The notes below the pieces were generated by a model. It saw nothing but the letters and a program-made list of their open reading frames with translations, did no database searches and was not told where the DNA came from. This document shows, piece by piece, positions 16,504-26,115 of a stretch of DNA of 64,000 nt (position 1 is its first letter; each line of letters begins with the position of its first letter). A program made the translations under genes and the position numbers. This DNA comes from Bifidobacteriaceae bacterium (GTDB taxonomy: Bacteria; Actinomycetota; Actinomycetes; Actinomycetales; Bifidobacteriaceae), in NCBI GenBank assembly GCA_022651005.1, contig JALCQD010000004.1, forward strand, positions 124,001-188,000, written 5' to 3'.

Positions 16504-17061
16504 TTAGCGGCCTGTGACCTCGGAGCCGGTGACCTTCTCAGCCAATGCCTTGGGGCCGCGCATCACGGCGACTGCACCGGAGCGCACGAGCTCGATGATG
16601 CCGTAGTGCTCCAAGAGTCCGAGGAGGGCGTCGAGCTTGTCTTCGGAGCCGGTTGCCTCGATGGTGAGGGACTCGGGATGAACGTCCACGACGCGCACGC
16701 GGAAGAGCTTCACAATCTCGAGAATGTCGGAGCGGTTGTGCTCGTTCGCCGCCACCTTGATGAGTACCAGCTCGCGCTGAACGGAGGTCGAGGAATCGAG
16801 TTCCACGATCTTGAGAACATGCAGCAACTTGTTGAGCTGCTTGATGATCTGCTCGAGCGGAATCTGCTCCACCTCTGCCGTCACGGTGACGCGCGAGATG
16901 TCGGGGCGCTCAGTGGGGGAGACGGACAACGAGTTGATATTGAACGCACGACGGGCGAAGAGGCCCGAGATACGTGCCAGAACGCCGGGGCGATTCTCCA
17001 CCAACACACTGAGCGTGTGCTTTTCTGAACCGGGACGCGATGCGGGGTAATTCGTTGCCAT
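16504..17061 (-). CDS. ilvN: Acetolactate synthase small (regulatory) subunit
   Basis: The 185-residue protein begins with an ACT domain (HTLSVLVENRPGVLARISGLF near residues 14-34) that binds valine, followed by the C-terminal ALS_ss_C domain. It confers valine feedback on IlvB. The ATG at 17061 overlaps the ilvB stop codon (TAATG) and is preceded by GGAGGAAAAG, so translation is coupled to ilvB. It closes the branched-chain amino acid operon. Confidence 0.96.
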   Translation of the reverse strand: MATNYPASRPGSEKHTLSVLVENRPGVLARISGLFARRAFNINSLSVSPTERPDISRVTVTAEVEQIPLEQIIKQLNKLLHVLKIVELDSSTSVQRELVLIKVAANEHNRSDILEIVKLFRVRVVDVHPESLTIEATGSEDKLDALLGLLEHYGIIELVRSGAVAVMRGPKALAEKVTGSEVTGR

Positions 17062-19100
17062 TACTTTTCCTCCCAAGTGCTTGCAGTACCGGATTCAGAG
17101 GCGCCAGACGTGGCGTCCGGACTCGTCTCGGACGTTGCGGAAGATGCAGATGCGCTGCCGATTGCAGCAGGTACTGCACCTGGAGTGATGCCCACTCCGA
17201 CGCCGCTCGGTTCGCCGGCGTTGAGCGGTTCCACGCCAGGCTTGTAGATAATGGAGTCGTTGGAGGAACCTGCAGGGACCATAGGGAACACCATGGCGTC
17301 CTTCCACACGCGGAAGTCGATGAGCACCGGGCGGTCCTTCACGGAATTCGCGATGTCAATGGCCTTGAGCGCCTCTTCCTTAGTGGTAGCGCGCAGGCCG
17401 ATGCAACCGTATGCCTGTGCGAGCATCACGAAGTCGGGAACGTCGACGCTGTGCTTGTCTTCGATGGGCGTGGTGGTGCCGTCAGTCGGCAGCGACACCT
17501 TTGTAGGATCGCCGTCGTGCAGGCTCGTCTGAGAGTAGTGGTTGCCGTAGAACAGCGTTTGCCACTGGCGCACCATGCCGTACACGGAGTTATTGATGAT
17601 GGCGATCTTGAGGGGCATGGACTCTTGGAAGGCCGTGGCGAGCTCCTGGGACGTCATCTGGAAGCTGCCGTCGCCGTCGATGAGCCAAACGGGTTTCTTA
17701 CCGCCGAATGCCCGATCCGAGCCGACCTGCGCACCAATGGCAGCGGGCAGACCAAAGCCCATGGTTCCTGCGCCTCCGGAGGAAATCCAGGAGTGGGGGT
17801 GTTCGAAGTCGATGTATTGGCTCGACCACATCTGGTGCTGACCCACGCCGGCGGCCCAGATCGTCATCGGATCGGCATGCGCCGAAAGCTGTTGAATGAC
17901 CCACTGAGGCGCCAGAGAACCGTCTGTGGGCTCGTCGTACGTCAGTGGATAGTCCTTGACCCAGCCGTTGATTTGATCCCACCACGCGGTGAGATCCGGA
18001 GTGCCGTCAGCAGCATGAGCCGCCTCGATCTTCGGAATGAGATCGTCGAGTACCGTGGCAATGTCGCCCACGATCGGCACATCCGCAGTGCGGTTCTTGC
18101 CGATCTCGGCGGGATCGATGTCAATGTGAATCACCTTGGCCGTGGGGGCGAAATGATCCAAACGGCCCGTAACGCGGTCTGAGAAGCGTGTGCCAATGGC
18201 AACCAGCAGATCCGACTGCTGAATAGCACCCACTGCAGGAACGGTTCCATGCATGCCGGGCATGCCGAGCACCTGCGGATCCGACTCAGGCACAATGCCA
18301 CGCGCCGGAAGCGTGGTGACGATGGGCGCACCCGTCAGATGCGCGAGCTGGGCGACTTGGCTTCCAGCATCCGAACGCACGGCACCGCCACCCACGTAGA
18401 GAACGGGGCGGTGCGACGTCTGGAAGAGCGTTGTGGCCTCGGTGAGAACGCGGCCGTGAGCCTTTTCCACGGGATTATATCCGGGAAGAATTTTCTCAGG
18501 CGGCCAGGAGTAGGCCATCTCGGCGTTCTGGGCGGACTTGGTGAAGTCCACCACGACGGGGCCAGGGCGACCGGATCCGGCGATGTAGTACGCCTCCGCC
18601 ATGACGCGAGGTACGTCCTGCGCGTTGGTGATGAGGAAGGAGTGCTTGGCCACTGGGTAGGTGATCCCCAGGGTATCCGCTTCCTGGAAGGCGTCGGTGC
18701 CGATGGCTCCCGCGCCCACCTGGCCGGTAACAACAACCATGGGGATGGAGTCCATCTGTGCGTCGGCAATGGCGGTCACGATGTTGGTGGCACCGGGGCC
18801 AGACGTCACGATGGCGACGCCCACCTTGCCTGTGGACACGGCGTATCCCTCGGCGGCGTGGCCTGCCGCTTGCTCGTGGCGGGTGAGGACGAAGCGGAAT
18901 TTAGTATCGTCCTTGATGGCATCGTAGACGGGCAGAATGGCACCGCCTGGGATGCCGAAGACGTCGGTGACGCCGAGGTCTTCCAAGGAGCGAACCAACG
19001 CCTGGGCTCCGGTCATCTTTTCTCCGGAAACAGTGTGCTTGTCATGCGGTCCCTCTTTGGGGAGAGCGCTGAAAGCCTGCAGTGGCGTTGGTAATGCCAT
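17061..19100 (-). CDS. ilvB: Acetolactate synthase large (catalytic) subunit
   Basis: The 679-residue thiamine-diphosphate enzyme condenses pyruvate with pyruvate or 2-oxobutyrate in valine/leucine/isoleucine synthesis. It has the activating Glu in RHEQAAGHAAEGYA, FAD-site residues, and the TPP motif GDGSFQMTSQEL...NN. The start is placed at 19100 (MALPTPLQAF) because GAGAGG lies at a proper distance; an ATG seven codons earlier lacks one. After the conserved end (about residue 610) there is a ~65-residue Ser/Ala/Gly/Thr-rich tail not found in enterobacterial IlvB. ilvN is downstream and overlapping. Confidence 0.96.
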   Translation of the reverse strand: MALPTPLQAFSALPKEGPHDKHTVSGEKMTGAQALVRSLEDLGVTDVFGIPGGAILPVYDAIKDDTKFRFVLTRHEQAAGHAAEGYAVSTGKVGVAIVTSGPGATNIVTAIADAQMDSIPMVVVTGQVGAGAIGTDAFQEADTLGITYPVAKHSFLITNAQDVPRVMAEAYYIAGSGRPGPVVVDFTKSAQNAEMAYSWPPEKILPGYNPVEKAHGRVLTEATTLFQTSHRPVLYVGGGAVRSDAGSQVAQLAHLTGAPIVTTLPARGIVPESDPQVLGMPGMHGTVPAVGAIQQSDLLVAIGTRFSDRVTGRLDHFAPTAKVIHIDIDPAEIGKNRTADVPIVGDIATVLDDLIPKIEAAHAADGTPDLTAWWDQINGWVKDYPLTYDEPTDGSLAPQWVIQQLSAHADPMTIWAAGVGQHQMWSSQYIDFEHPHSWISSGGAGTMGFGLPAAIGAQVGSDRAFGGKKPVWLIDGDGSFQMTSQELATAFQESMPLKIAIINNSVYGMVRQWQTLFYGNHYSQTSLHDGDPTKVSLPTDGTTTPIEDKHSVDVPDFVMLAQAYGCIGLRATTKEEALKAIDIANSVKDRPVLIDFRVWKDAMVFPMVPAGSSNDSIIYKPGVEPLNAGEPSGVGVGITPGAVPAAIGSASASSATSETSPDATSGASESGTASTWEEK

Positions 19101-19348
19101 AATTGCGTGCCTCTCATTCATATGCTTCGTGGGTCTTTGTTCCCATGAAATGAAACGTCAAATATTTGATAGGTTCTCGAAAGACTATTACCCCAAGGAG
19201 GGGGTTTCACGCGATCATCCACATTATGGTCTGGACGATGCCGAGAAGGCGAGGGGCAACAGCTTTTGGCCGGCCCACTACAAGCCCTGTACAGCGTGAC
19301 CTTTCGTACTTCCGCGAGTCTAGTCCGAGGGGGCTACTCGTTGGGAGT
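19101..19348 (-). other. Long ilvB leader region
   Basis: This 248-bp gap between rnc and ilvB is unusually long for this strand. On the minus strand it contains a small hairpin ACCCC-CTCCTT-GGGGT. I searched for a leader peptide rich in branched-chain codons and a T-box and saw neither. It may hold the ilvBN promoter, but no confident box is identified. Confidence 0.35.
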
Positions 19349-20083
19349 TTATCGCTGCGCGGACAATCGATTGTAGGCCACTTCGGCGGCAGCTAGCTGC
19401 GCCTTACGCTTGGAGGGGCCCTCCGCCTGTGCCACATCTGTGCCATCCTCGAGAATCACATGTGCCACGAAGACAGGCTGAGACTCCACTCCTCCGACTT
19501 CCATGCGATAGGTGGGCTCGGCAATGTTGAGCTTGTGGCTCAGAACAGTGAGGGAGGTCTTCCAATCCAGGGCTGGTCCCTCGGTGGCTACTTCCGCCAA
19601 CGTGTCGTCCACGAGACGATGCACCACGCGGCGTGCTTCGTCGATGCCATGCGCCACAAAGGTAGCACCGAGCAGGGCTTCCACCGTGTCGCACAGGATG
19701 GAGTTCTTGTTGGCTCCGCCCTGGTCGGACTCGCCGTTGCCCAGCAGGATGAAGGGTCCGAGATTGAGCTTCGTGCGTGCGATGGCTGAGAGGGAATCCT
19801 CAGAGACTGCTTTGGCGCGCATCTTGGCAAGGTGGCCCTCGGGGAAGTCGGGATGTTCGGTATAAATGGTTTCCGTCACCACGAGTTCCAGAACGGCATC
19901 GCCGAGGAATTCGAGGCGCTCGTTGTTGGGGAGTCCCGGATTCTCGTGGGCAAAGGAGCGGTGCGTGAGCGCATGCACAAGCAAATCAGGCTCCAGAGTG
20001 GTTCCAAGCGCCTTCAGCAGCTCGTCGCCGTTATCGGTAATCAAATGGAAGGATGTCCCTGCGTGGGTCGCTGTCTTTGCCAT
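19349..20083 (-). CDS. rnc: Ribonuclease III
   Basis: The 244-residue protein has the catalytic signature NERLEFLGDAVLELVV near residues 53-68 and a C-terminal double-stranded RNA-binding domain (DWKTSLTVLSHK...FVAHVILEDG...SKRKAQLAAAEVA). It cleaves dsRNA in rRNA and mRNA processing. GGAG precedes the ATG at 20083. It lies in the actinobacterial order coaD, SepIVA, DUF177, rpmF, rnc. Confidence 0.96.
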   Translation of the reverse strand: MAKTATHAGTSFHLITDNGDELLKALGTTLEPDLLVHALTHRSFAHENPGLPNNERLEFLGDAVLELVVTETIYTEHPDFPEGHLAKMRAKAVSEDSLSAIARTKLNLGPFILLGNGESDQGGANKNSILCDTVEALLGATFVAHGIDEARRVVHRLVDDTLAEVATEGPALDWKTSLTVLSHKLNIAEPTYRMEVGGVESQPVFVAHVILEDGTDVAQAEGPSKRKAQLAAAEVAYNRLSAQR

Positions 20084-20154
20084 ATCGCTCCATCCTTTCG
20101 CCGGAAACTCAATGCCGAACTCTCAATACTCCCAAAAACAACTTCAGATAACAG

Positions 20155-20186
20155 AAAACCCCACCACCCGTCGATGGCAGGGTTTC
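20155..20186 (-). terminator. Candidate terminator after rpmF
   Basis: On the minus strand AAACCCTGCC pairs imperfectly with GGTGGTGGGGTTTT around ATCGAC. It is placed 17 bp after the rpmF stop and could separate rpmF from rnc. Confidence 0.45.
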
Positions 20187-20202
20187 GCTGGAAGCGTGCT
20201 TC

Positions 20203-20388
20203 TCAGTTGCTCTTCAGTGCTGCACGGTACGTGCGGCCACGGAAGGAACCGCAGCTCGGGCAGGCCATGTGCGGCAGGGTTGCTGCTCCACAGTTGGGGC
20301 ATGCCACCGTTGCGGCAGCGGCAGTCTTCCAGTTTGCACGCCTTGAATGTGTGTTGGCGCGCGACGTCTTGTACTTTGGCAGTGCCAT
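20203..20388 (-). CDS. rpmF: 50S ribosomal protein L32
   Basis: The 61-residue protein starts [10 protein letters not shown] and has the zinc ribbon as two CxxC pairs (CPNC and CPSC) 12 residues apart. L32 is a non-essential late 50S protein. It lies 71 bp after the DUF177 gene, its usual partner. Confidence 0.95.
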   Translation of the reverse strand: MALPKYKTSRANTHSRRANWKTAAAATVACPNCGAATLPHMACPSCGSFRGRTYRAALKSN

Positions 20389-20459
20389 GATGTCCTCTAT
20401 TTCGATCGATACTTTGCTTAAGCCTTAGGTATACTAACGCATCCGCTCGATTTTGTCAT

Positions 20460-21122
20460 TTATTTGCTGTGCGAGTCATTGGCGTCGCGTGCGGCTTCGA
20501 GCTTTTCTTTGAGCCCTTCCAGGGCAGACAGACGGATATCTGTGGTCTCGTGCACATGGTCGGGGTGATCATTGAGATTGAGACCACATTGGGGGCACAG
20601 TCCCAAGCAATCAGGACGGCACAGCGGTGTCACGGGGATGGCCTGGGTGAAGCCGTCTCGCAGGAGGGTTTCGATATTGGCGAAGTCGCCTCCGGGGCTG
20701 AGGGGATTGATATCCTCAGTTTCCTCTTCGCCCGCGATGATGGTTTCCTCGCGCTCGGCCTTGCCGCCTCTGCCTGTGGAGGAGCTGGCTCCGTTGGCCA
20801 TGGCGGCGGTCGACTCGTACGGCATGAAGCTGTTGAGTTGGATTTCCTCGTCGCGGTCGATGGGGGTGAGGCATCGCCCGCACTCGCCGGTGACACGTGC
20901 CGTGGCAGTAGCAGTGAAGATCAGACCGTCCACGATGGAGTCGAATCGTGCCTCGACGCGCACGTCCGAGCCTTCGGCCACGCCATAGAATTCGTCGCCG
21001 ATTCCGGATGGGGCGGGGAAGTCGCGGTCGATTTCGAGGCTCTGACCGGCGCGAGAGCCCACCTGTGCCACAGGAATCGCCCATGGCGACTGATTTGGAT
21101 ACTGCGGTGTGGCGTGTGCCAT
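20460..21122 (-). CDS. DUF177 (YceD-family) protein
   Basis: The 220-residue protein has the DUF177 core with a CGRCLTPI Cys pair near residue 80 and a second cluster CRPDCLGLCPQCGLNLN near residues 170-190. It is almost always beside rpmF. Family members affect 23S rRNA accumulation in plants and bacteria; the exact action is not known. A Ser/Gly/Glu-rich insert separates the two parts. Confidence 0.88.
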   Translation of the reverse strand: MAHATPQYPNQSPWAIPVAQVGSRAGQSLEIDRDFPAPSGIGDEFYGVAEGSDVRVEARFDSIVDGLIFTATATARVTGECGRCLTPIDRDEEIQLNSFMPYESTAAMANGASSSTGRGGKAEREETIIAGEEETEDINPLSPGGDFANIETLLRDGFTQAIPVTPLCRPDCLGLCPQCGLNLNDHPDHVHETTDIRLSALEGLKEKLEAARDANDSHSK

Positions 21123-21179
21123 TACTCGTTCCTCTCGCTCATATTCGCGCTCGTTCGTATCGGCCCGTGATTGTCTCGA

Positions 21180-22085
21180 TCACTCGCCGGTGTGTCCGTT
21201 GGCTGGGTCCGTGTCAATGCGGCCGAGCTTGGAGGCGGCCTCCTGCTGACGCGTGCGCAGAATCGAAATGCCGCCCTTCACGTCGCGGGAGAGCTTCTCC
21301 AGCTCGGTGTCAAGATTGGACAGCATCGTGGCGGAATACTCGTTGGCGCCTTCCGTCACATGATCGGCCTTTGACTGTGCAGACGAAATAATATCGCGTG
21401 CCTTTTCTTCCGCCAGCGCAACCACGTTCTGGTGCCCGGCGAGGAAGGTGGCTTGCTCGTTTGCCTTGGCGATGATGTCTTCGGCATTGCGTTGTGCCGC
21501 GTGCACCACGGATTCGGATTGCTCCTGAGCTGCTTCGAGACGGCGCTCGGACTCGCGCATGAGCGCGGAGGCGCGTTCAAGCTGAACCGGCAGCACCTTC
21601 TTGAGCTCGTCGAGGAAGCCGCTGAACTCGGCCTTGTCGATTTTGAAAAACTGTGGGGAAAAAAGCACGGACTTTGCGTCGTCGAGACTCTTTTGCATCT
21701 CATCGATGATGTCGAAGGCCGTCGTAAACTCCGCGCGAGAACCACCATTCCCGAAATCCTCATGGCTGTTCGAGGCCTCCGCGTCATCGTAGGCGGAGCG
21801 GGGCTGTGTCGTGTGATCGCGAACCGTGGACGATTCCCTCACATAGGGTGTGGAATTGGCGGCGGCATAGTCTCCGGCCTGCGTCTGTGTGGGCGAATCC
21901 GTCTCGTAGGAGTAGTCGTCCTCGGCGTAGTCGTCGGCGCCGTCTTCGGCGAAGTTGGAGATGCGTGACCCACCCGCGGTGGAATCCGAAGAATCGGTAT
22001 CGTCGATGAAGTGCGAAGAGGAGATGTGAGCCTCGCCTGTGTCGTCCTGCGCGAGGTCGTCCGGGTCTTCCGTGTAATTGCTCAT
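21180..22085 (-). CDS. SepIVA-like / DivIVA-domain coiled-coil protein
   Basis: The 301-residue protein has a ~120-residue acidic disordered N-terminus, a DivIVA-like segment ([17 protein letters not shown]) and a long heptad-rich coiled coil to near the C-terminus. Its place between coaD and DUF177-rpmF-rnc matches SepIVA of mycobacteria, a septal protein needed for division. Its start overlaps the coaD stop by 4 bp (ATGA), so the two are translationally coupled. The function is inferred from synteny and coiled-coil form. Confidence 0.75.
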   Translation of the reverse strand: MSNYTEDPDDLAQDDTGEAHISSSHFIDDTDSSDSTAGGSRISNFAEDGADDYAEDDYSYETDSPTQTQAGDYAAANSTPYVRESSTVRDHTTQPRSAYDDAEASNSHEDFGNGGSRAEFTTAFDIIDEMQKSLDDAKSVLFSPQFFKIDKAEFSGFLDELKKVLPVQLERASALMRESERRLEAAQEQSESVVHAAQRNAEDIIAKANEQATFLAGHQNVVALAEEKARDIISSAQSKADHVTEGANEYSATMLSNLDTELEKLSRDVKGGISILRTRQQEAASKLGRIDTDPANGHTGE

Positions 22086-22582
22086 GCTTCCTCTTCTTCC
22101 TGAGACCTCAAAGCCTCAATCAGGCGCGGAACAACTGAATCTGGCGCCATTCCCCGCACGTCGCCACCGTGGCGGGCCACATCCTTGACGATGGAACTGG
22201 AGATGTGCTCCTTTAGGGGATCCGCGGGAATGAACATCGTTTCGATGCCGCCGATTTGCCTGTTCACCAAGGCCATGCCGAGTTCCGCTTCGTAGTCGCC
22301 GTTCTGTCTCAGACCTTTCACGATGACGGAGGCACCCACACTGGCGCAAAAGTCGGTGATGAGTCCGTCTGTTGCGGCGACGGCGATATTGGTGCAGCCG
22401 TCAGCGGCCAGAGCGGCTCGAATCATAGAGACGCGTTCGCGTTCGTCGAAAAGGGGTCGTTTGGCCGCGTTGATGGCGACGACCACGTACACCTTGTCAA
22501 AGAGTCTGGCACAGCGCTCGATGACGTCTAGATGACCGGAAGTGACGGGGTCAAATGACCCGGGGCAGACGGCAATTGTCAT
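22082..22582 (-). CDS. coaD: Phosphopantetheine adenylyltransferase
   Basis: The 166-residue nucleotidyltransferase has the TxGH signature in [14 protein letters not shown] near residues 8-21 and the [10 protein letters not shown] motif near residue 127. It makes dephospho-CoA from 4'-phosphopantetheine and ATP, the penultimate step of CoA synthesis. It is the first gene of this minus-strand run. Confidence 0.96.
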   Translation of the reverse strand: MTIAVCPGSFDPVTSGHLDVIERCARLFDKVYVVVAINAAKRPLFDERERVSMIRAALAADGCTNIAVAATDGLITDFCASVGASVIVKGLRQNGDYEAELGMALVNRQIGGIETMFIPADPLKEHISSSIVKDVARHGGDVRGMAPDSVVPRLIEALRSQEEEEA

Positions 22583-22734
22583 AATCTCAGGCTACCTCGA
22601 ATACTGGAAGTAAGAAGGGACGTAGATTTAGAGTGCAATGGGGATTTTGTTCACTCGCGGCGTGGAGCGCTTCGTAGAATAGTGAAAGAAAAGACGCTGA
22701 GAGCGCCGGGAACTTTATTGGATGGGACATTATT

Positions 22735-23010
22735 GTGGCAGTTGCTGAAGAACCTTTGTCGAGTCCGGATCAGTCAACCGGTACGGCGGTGCTGGAGCGC
22801 CCGGAGGTCTCTGAGAATTCTAAGCTGGACGATGGCGGCGACCAAGATCGCTACGCACACTACGTCTCCAAGGAACGTATTGCCGAGTCTCGGTTGACGG
22901 GTCGGCCCGTCGTGGCTCTGTGCGGCAAGGTATGGGTTCCGAAGAAGGATCCCTCGAATTACCCCATTTGCCCCGATTGCAAGCGCATCTTCGAGGAAAT
23001 GGGTCGCTGA
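22735..23010 (+). CDS. DUF3039 domain protein
   Basis: The 91-residue protein begins at a GTG and ends with the DUF3039 core: RYAHYVSKERIAESRLTGRP, CGKVWVPKKDP and CPDCKRIFEEM. The Cys residue and CPDC suggest one metal site. The family is restricted to actinobacteria and has no known function. It converges with pncB, whose 3' end is 8 bp away. Confidence 0.88.
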   Translation: MAVAEEPLSSPDQSTGTAVLERPEVSENSKLDDGGDQDRYAHYVSKERIAESRLTGRPVVALCGKVWVPKKDPSNYPICPDCKRIFEEMGR

Positions 23011-23017
23011 GTTCCCA

Positions 23018-24388
23018 CTAGATATTGATTACCTGCGTGGGGATTGCCGGATCGCCCGCCGCCAGGGACAGTGCGGTAATCGGCAGCTCTGCCAGCGCCT
23101 TCTTGTGATAGCTGCGCGCGGCGAGGAGGGCATCCTTGGACGCCAGCGACTCGTCAATGTCACCGTGATCGATGGCGGTGATTTGTAGGTCGCGCGTCTG
23201 CGACACACCCTCCGGAGCGCTCCACGAGGATAGTTCCTCGGTGCTTCCCGCCACGACGAGTTCTGCCTGCGCCAGGTCGTATTCGTAGGCGCGCACTGCC
23301 TTCTTGCGCCATCCGTCCGTGACCTTACCGAAGGACTTCTTGGCCACTGGGTGCATTTGACCGTCGTTGCCCTCACGCTCCACGAGCTTGTACACCATGG
23401 CGCAGGTGGGTGCGCCGGAGCCAATGACCAGCTGCGTTCCCACGCCGTAAGAATCCACGGGTGCGGTGGCGAGGGCCGCCAACGCGTATTCGTCGAGATC
23501 GTTGGTCACGGTGATCTTCGTGTTGATGGCTCCAAGGGAATCCAACTGCTTGCGCGCCTTTTGCGCCAGCGAGGCGAGATCTCCCGAGTCGATGCGGATG
23601 GCGCCCAACTCTGGGCCGGCGGCGGCAACGGCCGTGGCGATGGCATCCTCGATGTTGTACGTGTCAGTGAGAACGGTGGTGGACTTTCCCAACGCCGCAA
23701 TCTGGGATTCGAAGGCGTCTTTTTCGGAGTCGTGCAACAGGGTGAAGGCGTGTGCTGCCGTTCCGATGGCAGGCAGGTCGTATTTCTTTGCGGCGGCGAG
23801 ATTCGCCGTTCCCACAAAGCCGCCCACGATGGAGGCGCGTGCCGCGGCGATGGCGGCGTGCTCATTGGTGCGGCGTCCTCCCATGTCGAGGCAGGGACGA
23901 TCTCCGGCGGCGGCACTCATGCGTGACGCGGCGGAGGCCACAGCGGAATCGTAATTGAGGACCGACAGCATCAGCGTCTCAAGCAGCGTGCACTCGCCGA
24001 AGCTCCCCTCCACCTGGAGAATTGGTGAGTTGGGGAAGTACACCTCACCCTCGCGATATGCCCGAATGGTGCCAGTGAAAGTAAAATCTTCCAACCACTT
24101 TGCGGTGTCCTTGGAGATGACTCCGCGTCCCAGCATGAAATCGATGTCGGAAGCAGAGGGCCGGAAGTTCTTGACAAGTTCGATGATGCGGCCGAGCCCT
24201 GCCACAACGCCATAACGGCGTCCCACAGGCAGATGACGCGCGAAGACCTCGAAGACGCAGTGACGGGCGGCTGTTCCGTCACGCAGCGCGGCGTCGAGCA
24301 TGGTGTACTCGTACATGTCCGTCATGAGAGCTGTGGTGGGCTCAGTGCTCGCTGTCATTGCCGAGGAAGTCGATGTGCTAGAAGTCAT
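23018..24388 (-). CDS. pncB: Nicotinate phosphoribosyltransferase
   Basis: The 456-residue enzyme of the NAPRTase family salvages nicotinate to NaMN for NAD. It has TDMYEYTM near residue 22, the RRTNEHAAI region and the phosphate/PRPP site IRIDSGDLASLAQ. AAGGAGACGCA in front of the ATG at 24388 supports the start. Confidence 0.94.
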   Translation of the reverse strand: MTSSTSTSSAMTASTEPTTALMTDMYEYTMLDAALRDGTAARHCVFEVFARHLPVGRRYGVVAGLGRIIELVKNFRPSASDIDFMLGRGVISKDTAKWLEDFTFTGTIRAYREGEVYFPNSPILQVEGSFGECTLLETLMLSVLNYDSAVASAASRMSAAAGDRPCLDMGGRRTNEHAAIAAARASIVGGFVGTANLAAAKKYDLPAIGTAAHAFTLLHDSEKDAFESQIAALGKSTTVLTDTYNIEDAIATAVAAAGPELGAIRIDSGDLASLAQKARKQLDSLGAINTKITVTNDLDEYALAALATAPVDSYGVGTQLVIGSGAPTCAMVYKLVEREGNDGQMHPVAKKSFGKVTDGWRKKAVRAYEYDLAQAELVVAGSTEELSSWSAPEGVSQTRDLQITAIDHGDIDESLASKDALLAARSYHKKALAELPITALSLAAGDPAIPTQVINI

Positions 24389-24458
24389 TGCGTCTCCTTG
24401 AAAGTGGTGTGCCGTTCATCTGGAATGAAGGTGGAAGCTAGGTGTTCTGGCCTGCGCC

Positions 24459-25124
24459 TCATCTGCCGGTGCGTGCGGTACTGACGAGCGCCTTTGCTGG
24501 CAGCGCCCTATCAAGTCCTACGATAATCAGACCCAGCACCAAAAAGGCGGCAAGATAGATCACGATGTTGATTCCGAGCTGCGCCCAACCGATCTGTTGC
24601 ACGTCTATGAAGTTATAGGGGTAGGGGCTCTTCGGGAGATTATCGTGGCCCGGACCGGAATTCGGGTAAAAGTTCGCGCGCAGAAGTACGAAGCCCAAGT
24701 ACAACGGGAAATAGATGAGCCAGGAGAACGCATAGTGCCACTTGAAGCGGCGGTGGGAGTCAAAGAGCAGGAAGTCGATGGCCGCGCCGATAGGCACGAT
24801 GGCATGCACCATGAGCGTGGTGGAGATCCCTAAAACATAAGGGGCACCCGCCTGAATGTGCAGGATGAAGTTCGCCACGAGACCGGTGATGAGGATGTAC
24901 AGAGTCAGGCAGCCCTTGAGCCACGCCGGTGGTTGAACTCCACGTAGAAGTGTTGCCAGACCCGCCCATGCGAAGACAATCCCTACGGCGATGTTGGACT
25001 GAATGGTGAAGAACACCCATTTGCTGGGGATCGCTCCCGTCCAGGCTTCGTAGGTGCCCGCGATGGCGAAGAAGGCGACTGCGAGGCGGAACACCGCCAC
25101 AAAGAATTGTTTAAAGATGCGCAT
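24459..25124 (-). CDS. Pr6Pr family integral membrane protein
   Basis: The 221-residue protein has six hydrophobic segments and the family features F..QSN (FTIQSNIAVG) in helix 2, GA..NF (HIQAGAPYVLG region) and the YFPLYLGFVLLR segment. Pr6Pr proteins are common in bifidobacteria and lactobacilli and are of unknown function. It is divergent from rph. Confidence 0.75.
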   Translation of the reverse strand: MRIFKQFFVAVFRLAVAFFAIAGTYEAWTGAIPSKWVFFTIQSNIAVGIVFAWAGLATLLRGVQPPAWLKGCLTLYILITGLVANFILHIQAGAPYVLGISTTLMVHAIVPIGAAIDFLLFDSHRRFKWHYAFSWLIYFPLYLGFVLLRANFYPNSGPGHDNLPKSPYPYNFIDVQQIGWAQLGINIVIYLAAFLVLGLIIVGLDRALPAKALVSTARTGR

Positions 25125-25264
25125 AGGTACCAGCTTTTTACACAGTGTGGACGATTCGGGTGGTTGTCGTCTCGCACCGATAGCGTCAGATGAAGAGCTA
25201 TGAAGGAATGTGCAAAGAAGTTTGCGTGAAATCCGTGGGATTTTCGGTGAATGGAGGCTGTTGA

Positions 25265-26035
25265 ATGGTTCAGATCAAGGATGTGCTCGCTGCTGATGGT
25301 AAGGCGATTCGCTCGGATGGGCGTGAGGTCGATCAACTTCGGCCCGTCACCATTCTGCGCAACTGGACCGAGGCACCCGAGGGATCCGTTCTCATTCAGT
25401 GTGGAAACACGCGCGTCATGTGCACGGCGACGTTCACACAGGGTGTTCCCCGCTGGCGCCGAGACTCAGGATTGGGCTGGGTTACCGCCGAGTACGCGAT
25501 GGTTCCCCGCGCTACCAATCAACGCACCGACCGCGAGGCAGTCAAGGGCAAAATCGGGGGGCGCACGCATGAAATCAGCCGCCTGATTGGCCGTTCCCTG
25601 CGCGGCATCGTCGATATGAAGCAGCTGGGTGAGAATCAAATCCTCATTGACTGCGACGTTCTTCAGGCTGATGGCGGCACACGTACTGCCTCCATCACAG
25701 GCGCCTACGTTGCGCTTGCCGATGCCATTGCATGGGCAAAGAAAAAGCACTATATCAAGGAATCCAAGAAGATTCTCTCCGATCAGGTGTCGGCAGTGTC
25801 TGTGGGCATCATCAACGGAACGCCTATGCTTGACCTTCCCTACACGGAGGATTCTTCCGCAGGAACCGATATGAACGTGGTGATGACTGGCGAAGGCAAG
25901 TTCATCGAAATTCAGGGAACCGCTGAGCACGGCCCCTTCGACCGCGACGAACTCAACACCCTGCTGGATCTAGCCGCCAAGGGTAACAAGGAACTGCAAA
26001 AGTATCAGCGGGAGGCGCTCGCGTCAGGCGAGTGA
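25265..26035 (+). CDS. rph: Ribonuclease PH
   Basis: The 256-residue phosphorolytic exonuclease starts near [11 protein letters not shown] and has the RNase PH signature [16 protein letters not shown] near residues 98-113 and [13 protein letters not shown] near the C-terminus. It trims tRNA 3' ends. rdgB follows 80 bp downstream, a common pair. Confidence 0.95.
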   Translation: MVQIKDVLAADGKAIRSDGREVDQLRPVTILRNWTEAPEGSVLIQCGNTRVMCTATFTQGVPRWRRDSGLGWVTAEYAMVPRATNQRTDREAVKGKIGGRTHEISRLIGRSLRGIVDMKQLGENQILIDCDVLQADGGTRTASITGAYVALADAIAWAKKKHYIKESKKILSDQVSAVSVGIINGTPMLDLPYTEDSSAGTDMNVVMTGEGKFIEIQGTAEHGPFDRDELNTLLDLAAKGNKELQKYQREALASGE

Positions 26036-26115
26036 ATAGTGGGCCGGGTTACTCATCCAGAGTGATCGTACGGCTCGCTTATTCAGTCCGTTGATGCCGG
26101 AAGAGAGAAGACATC

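Noticed and set aside
19101-19348. Attenuator or T-box in the ilvB leader
   Set aside because: No leader peptide with repeated Ile/Val/Leu codons and no T-box or specifier structure could be found; only a small hairpin is present.
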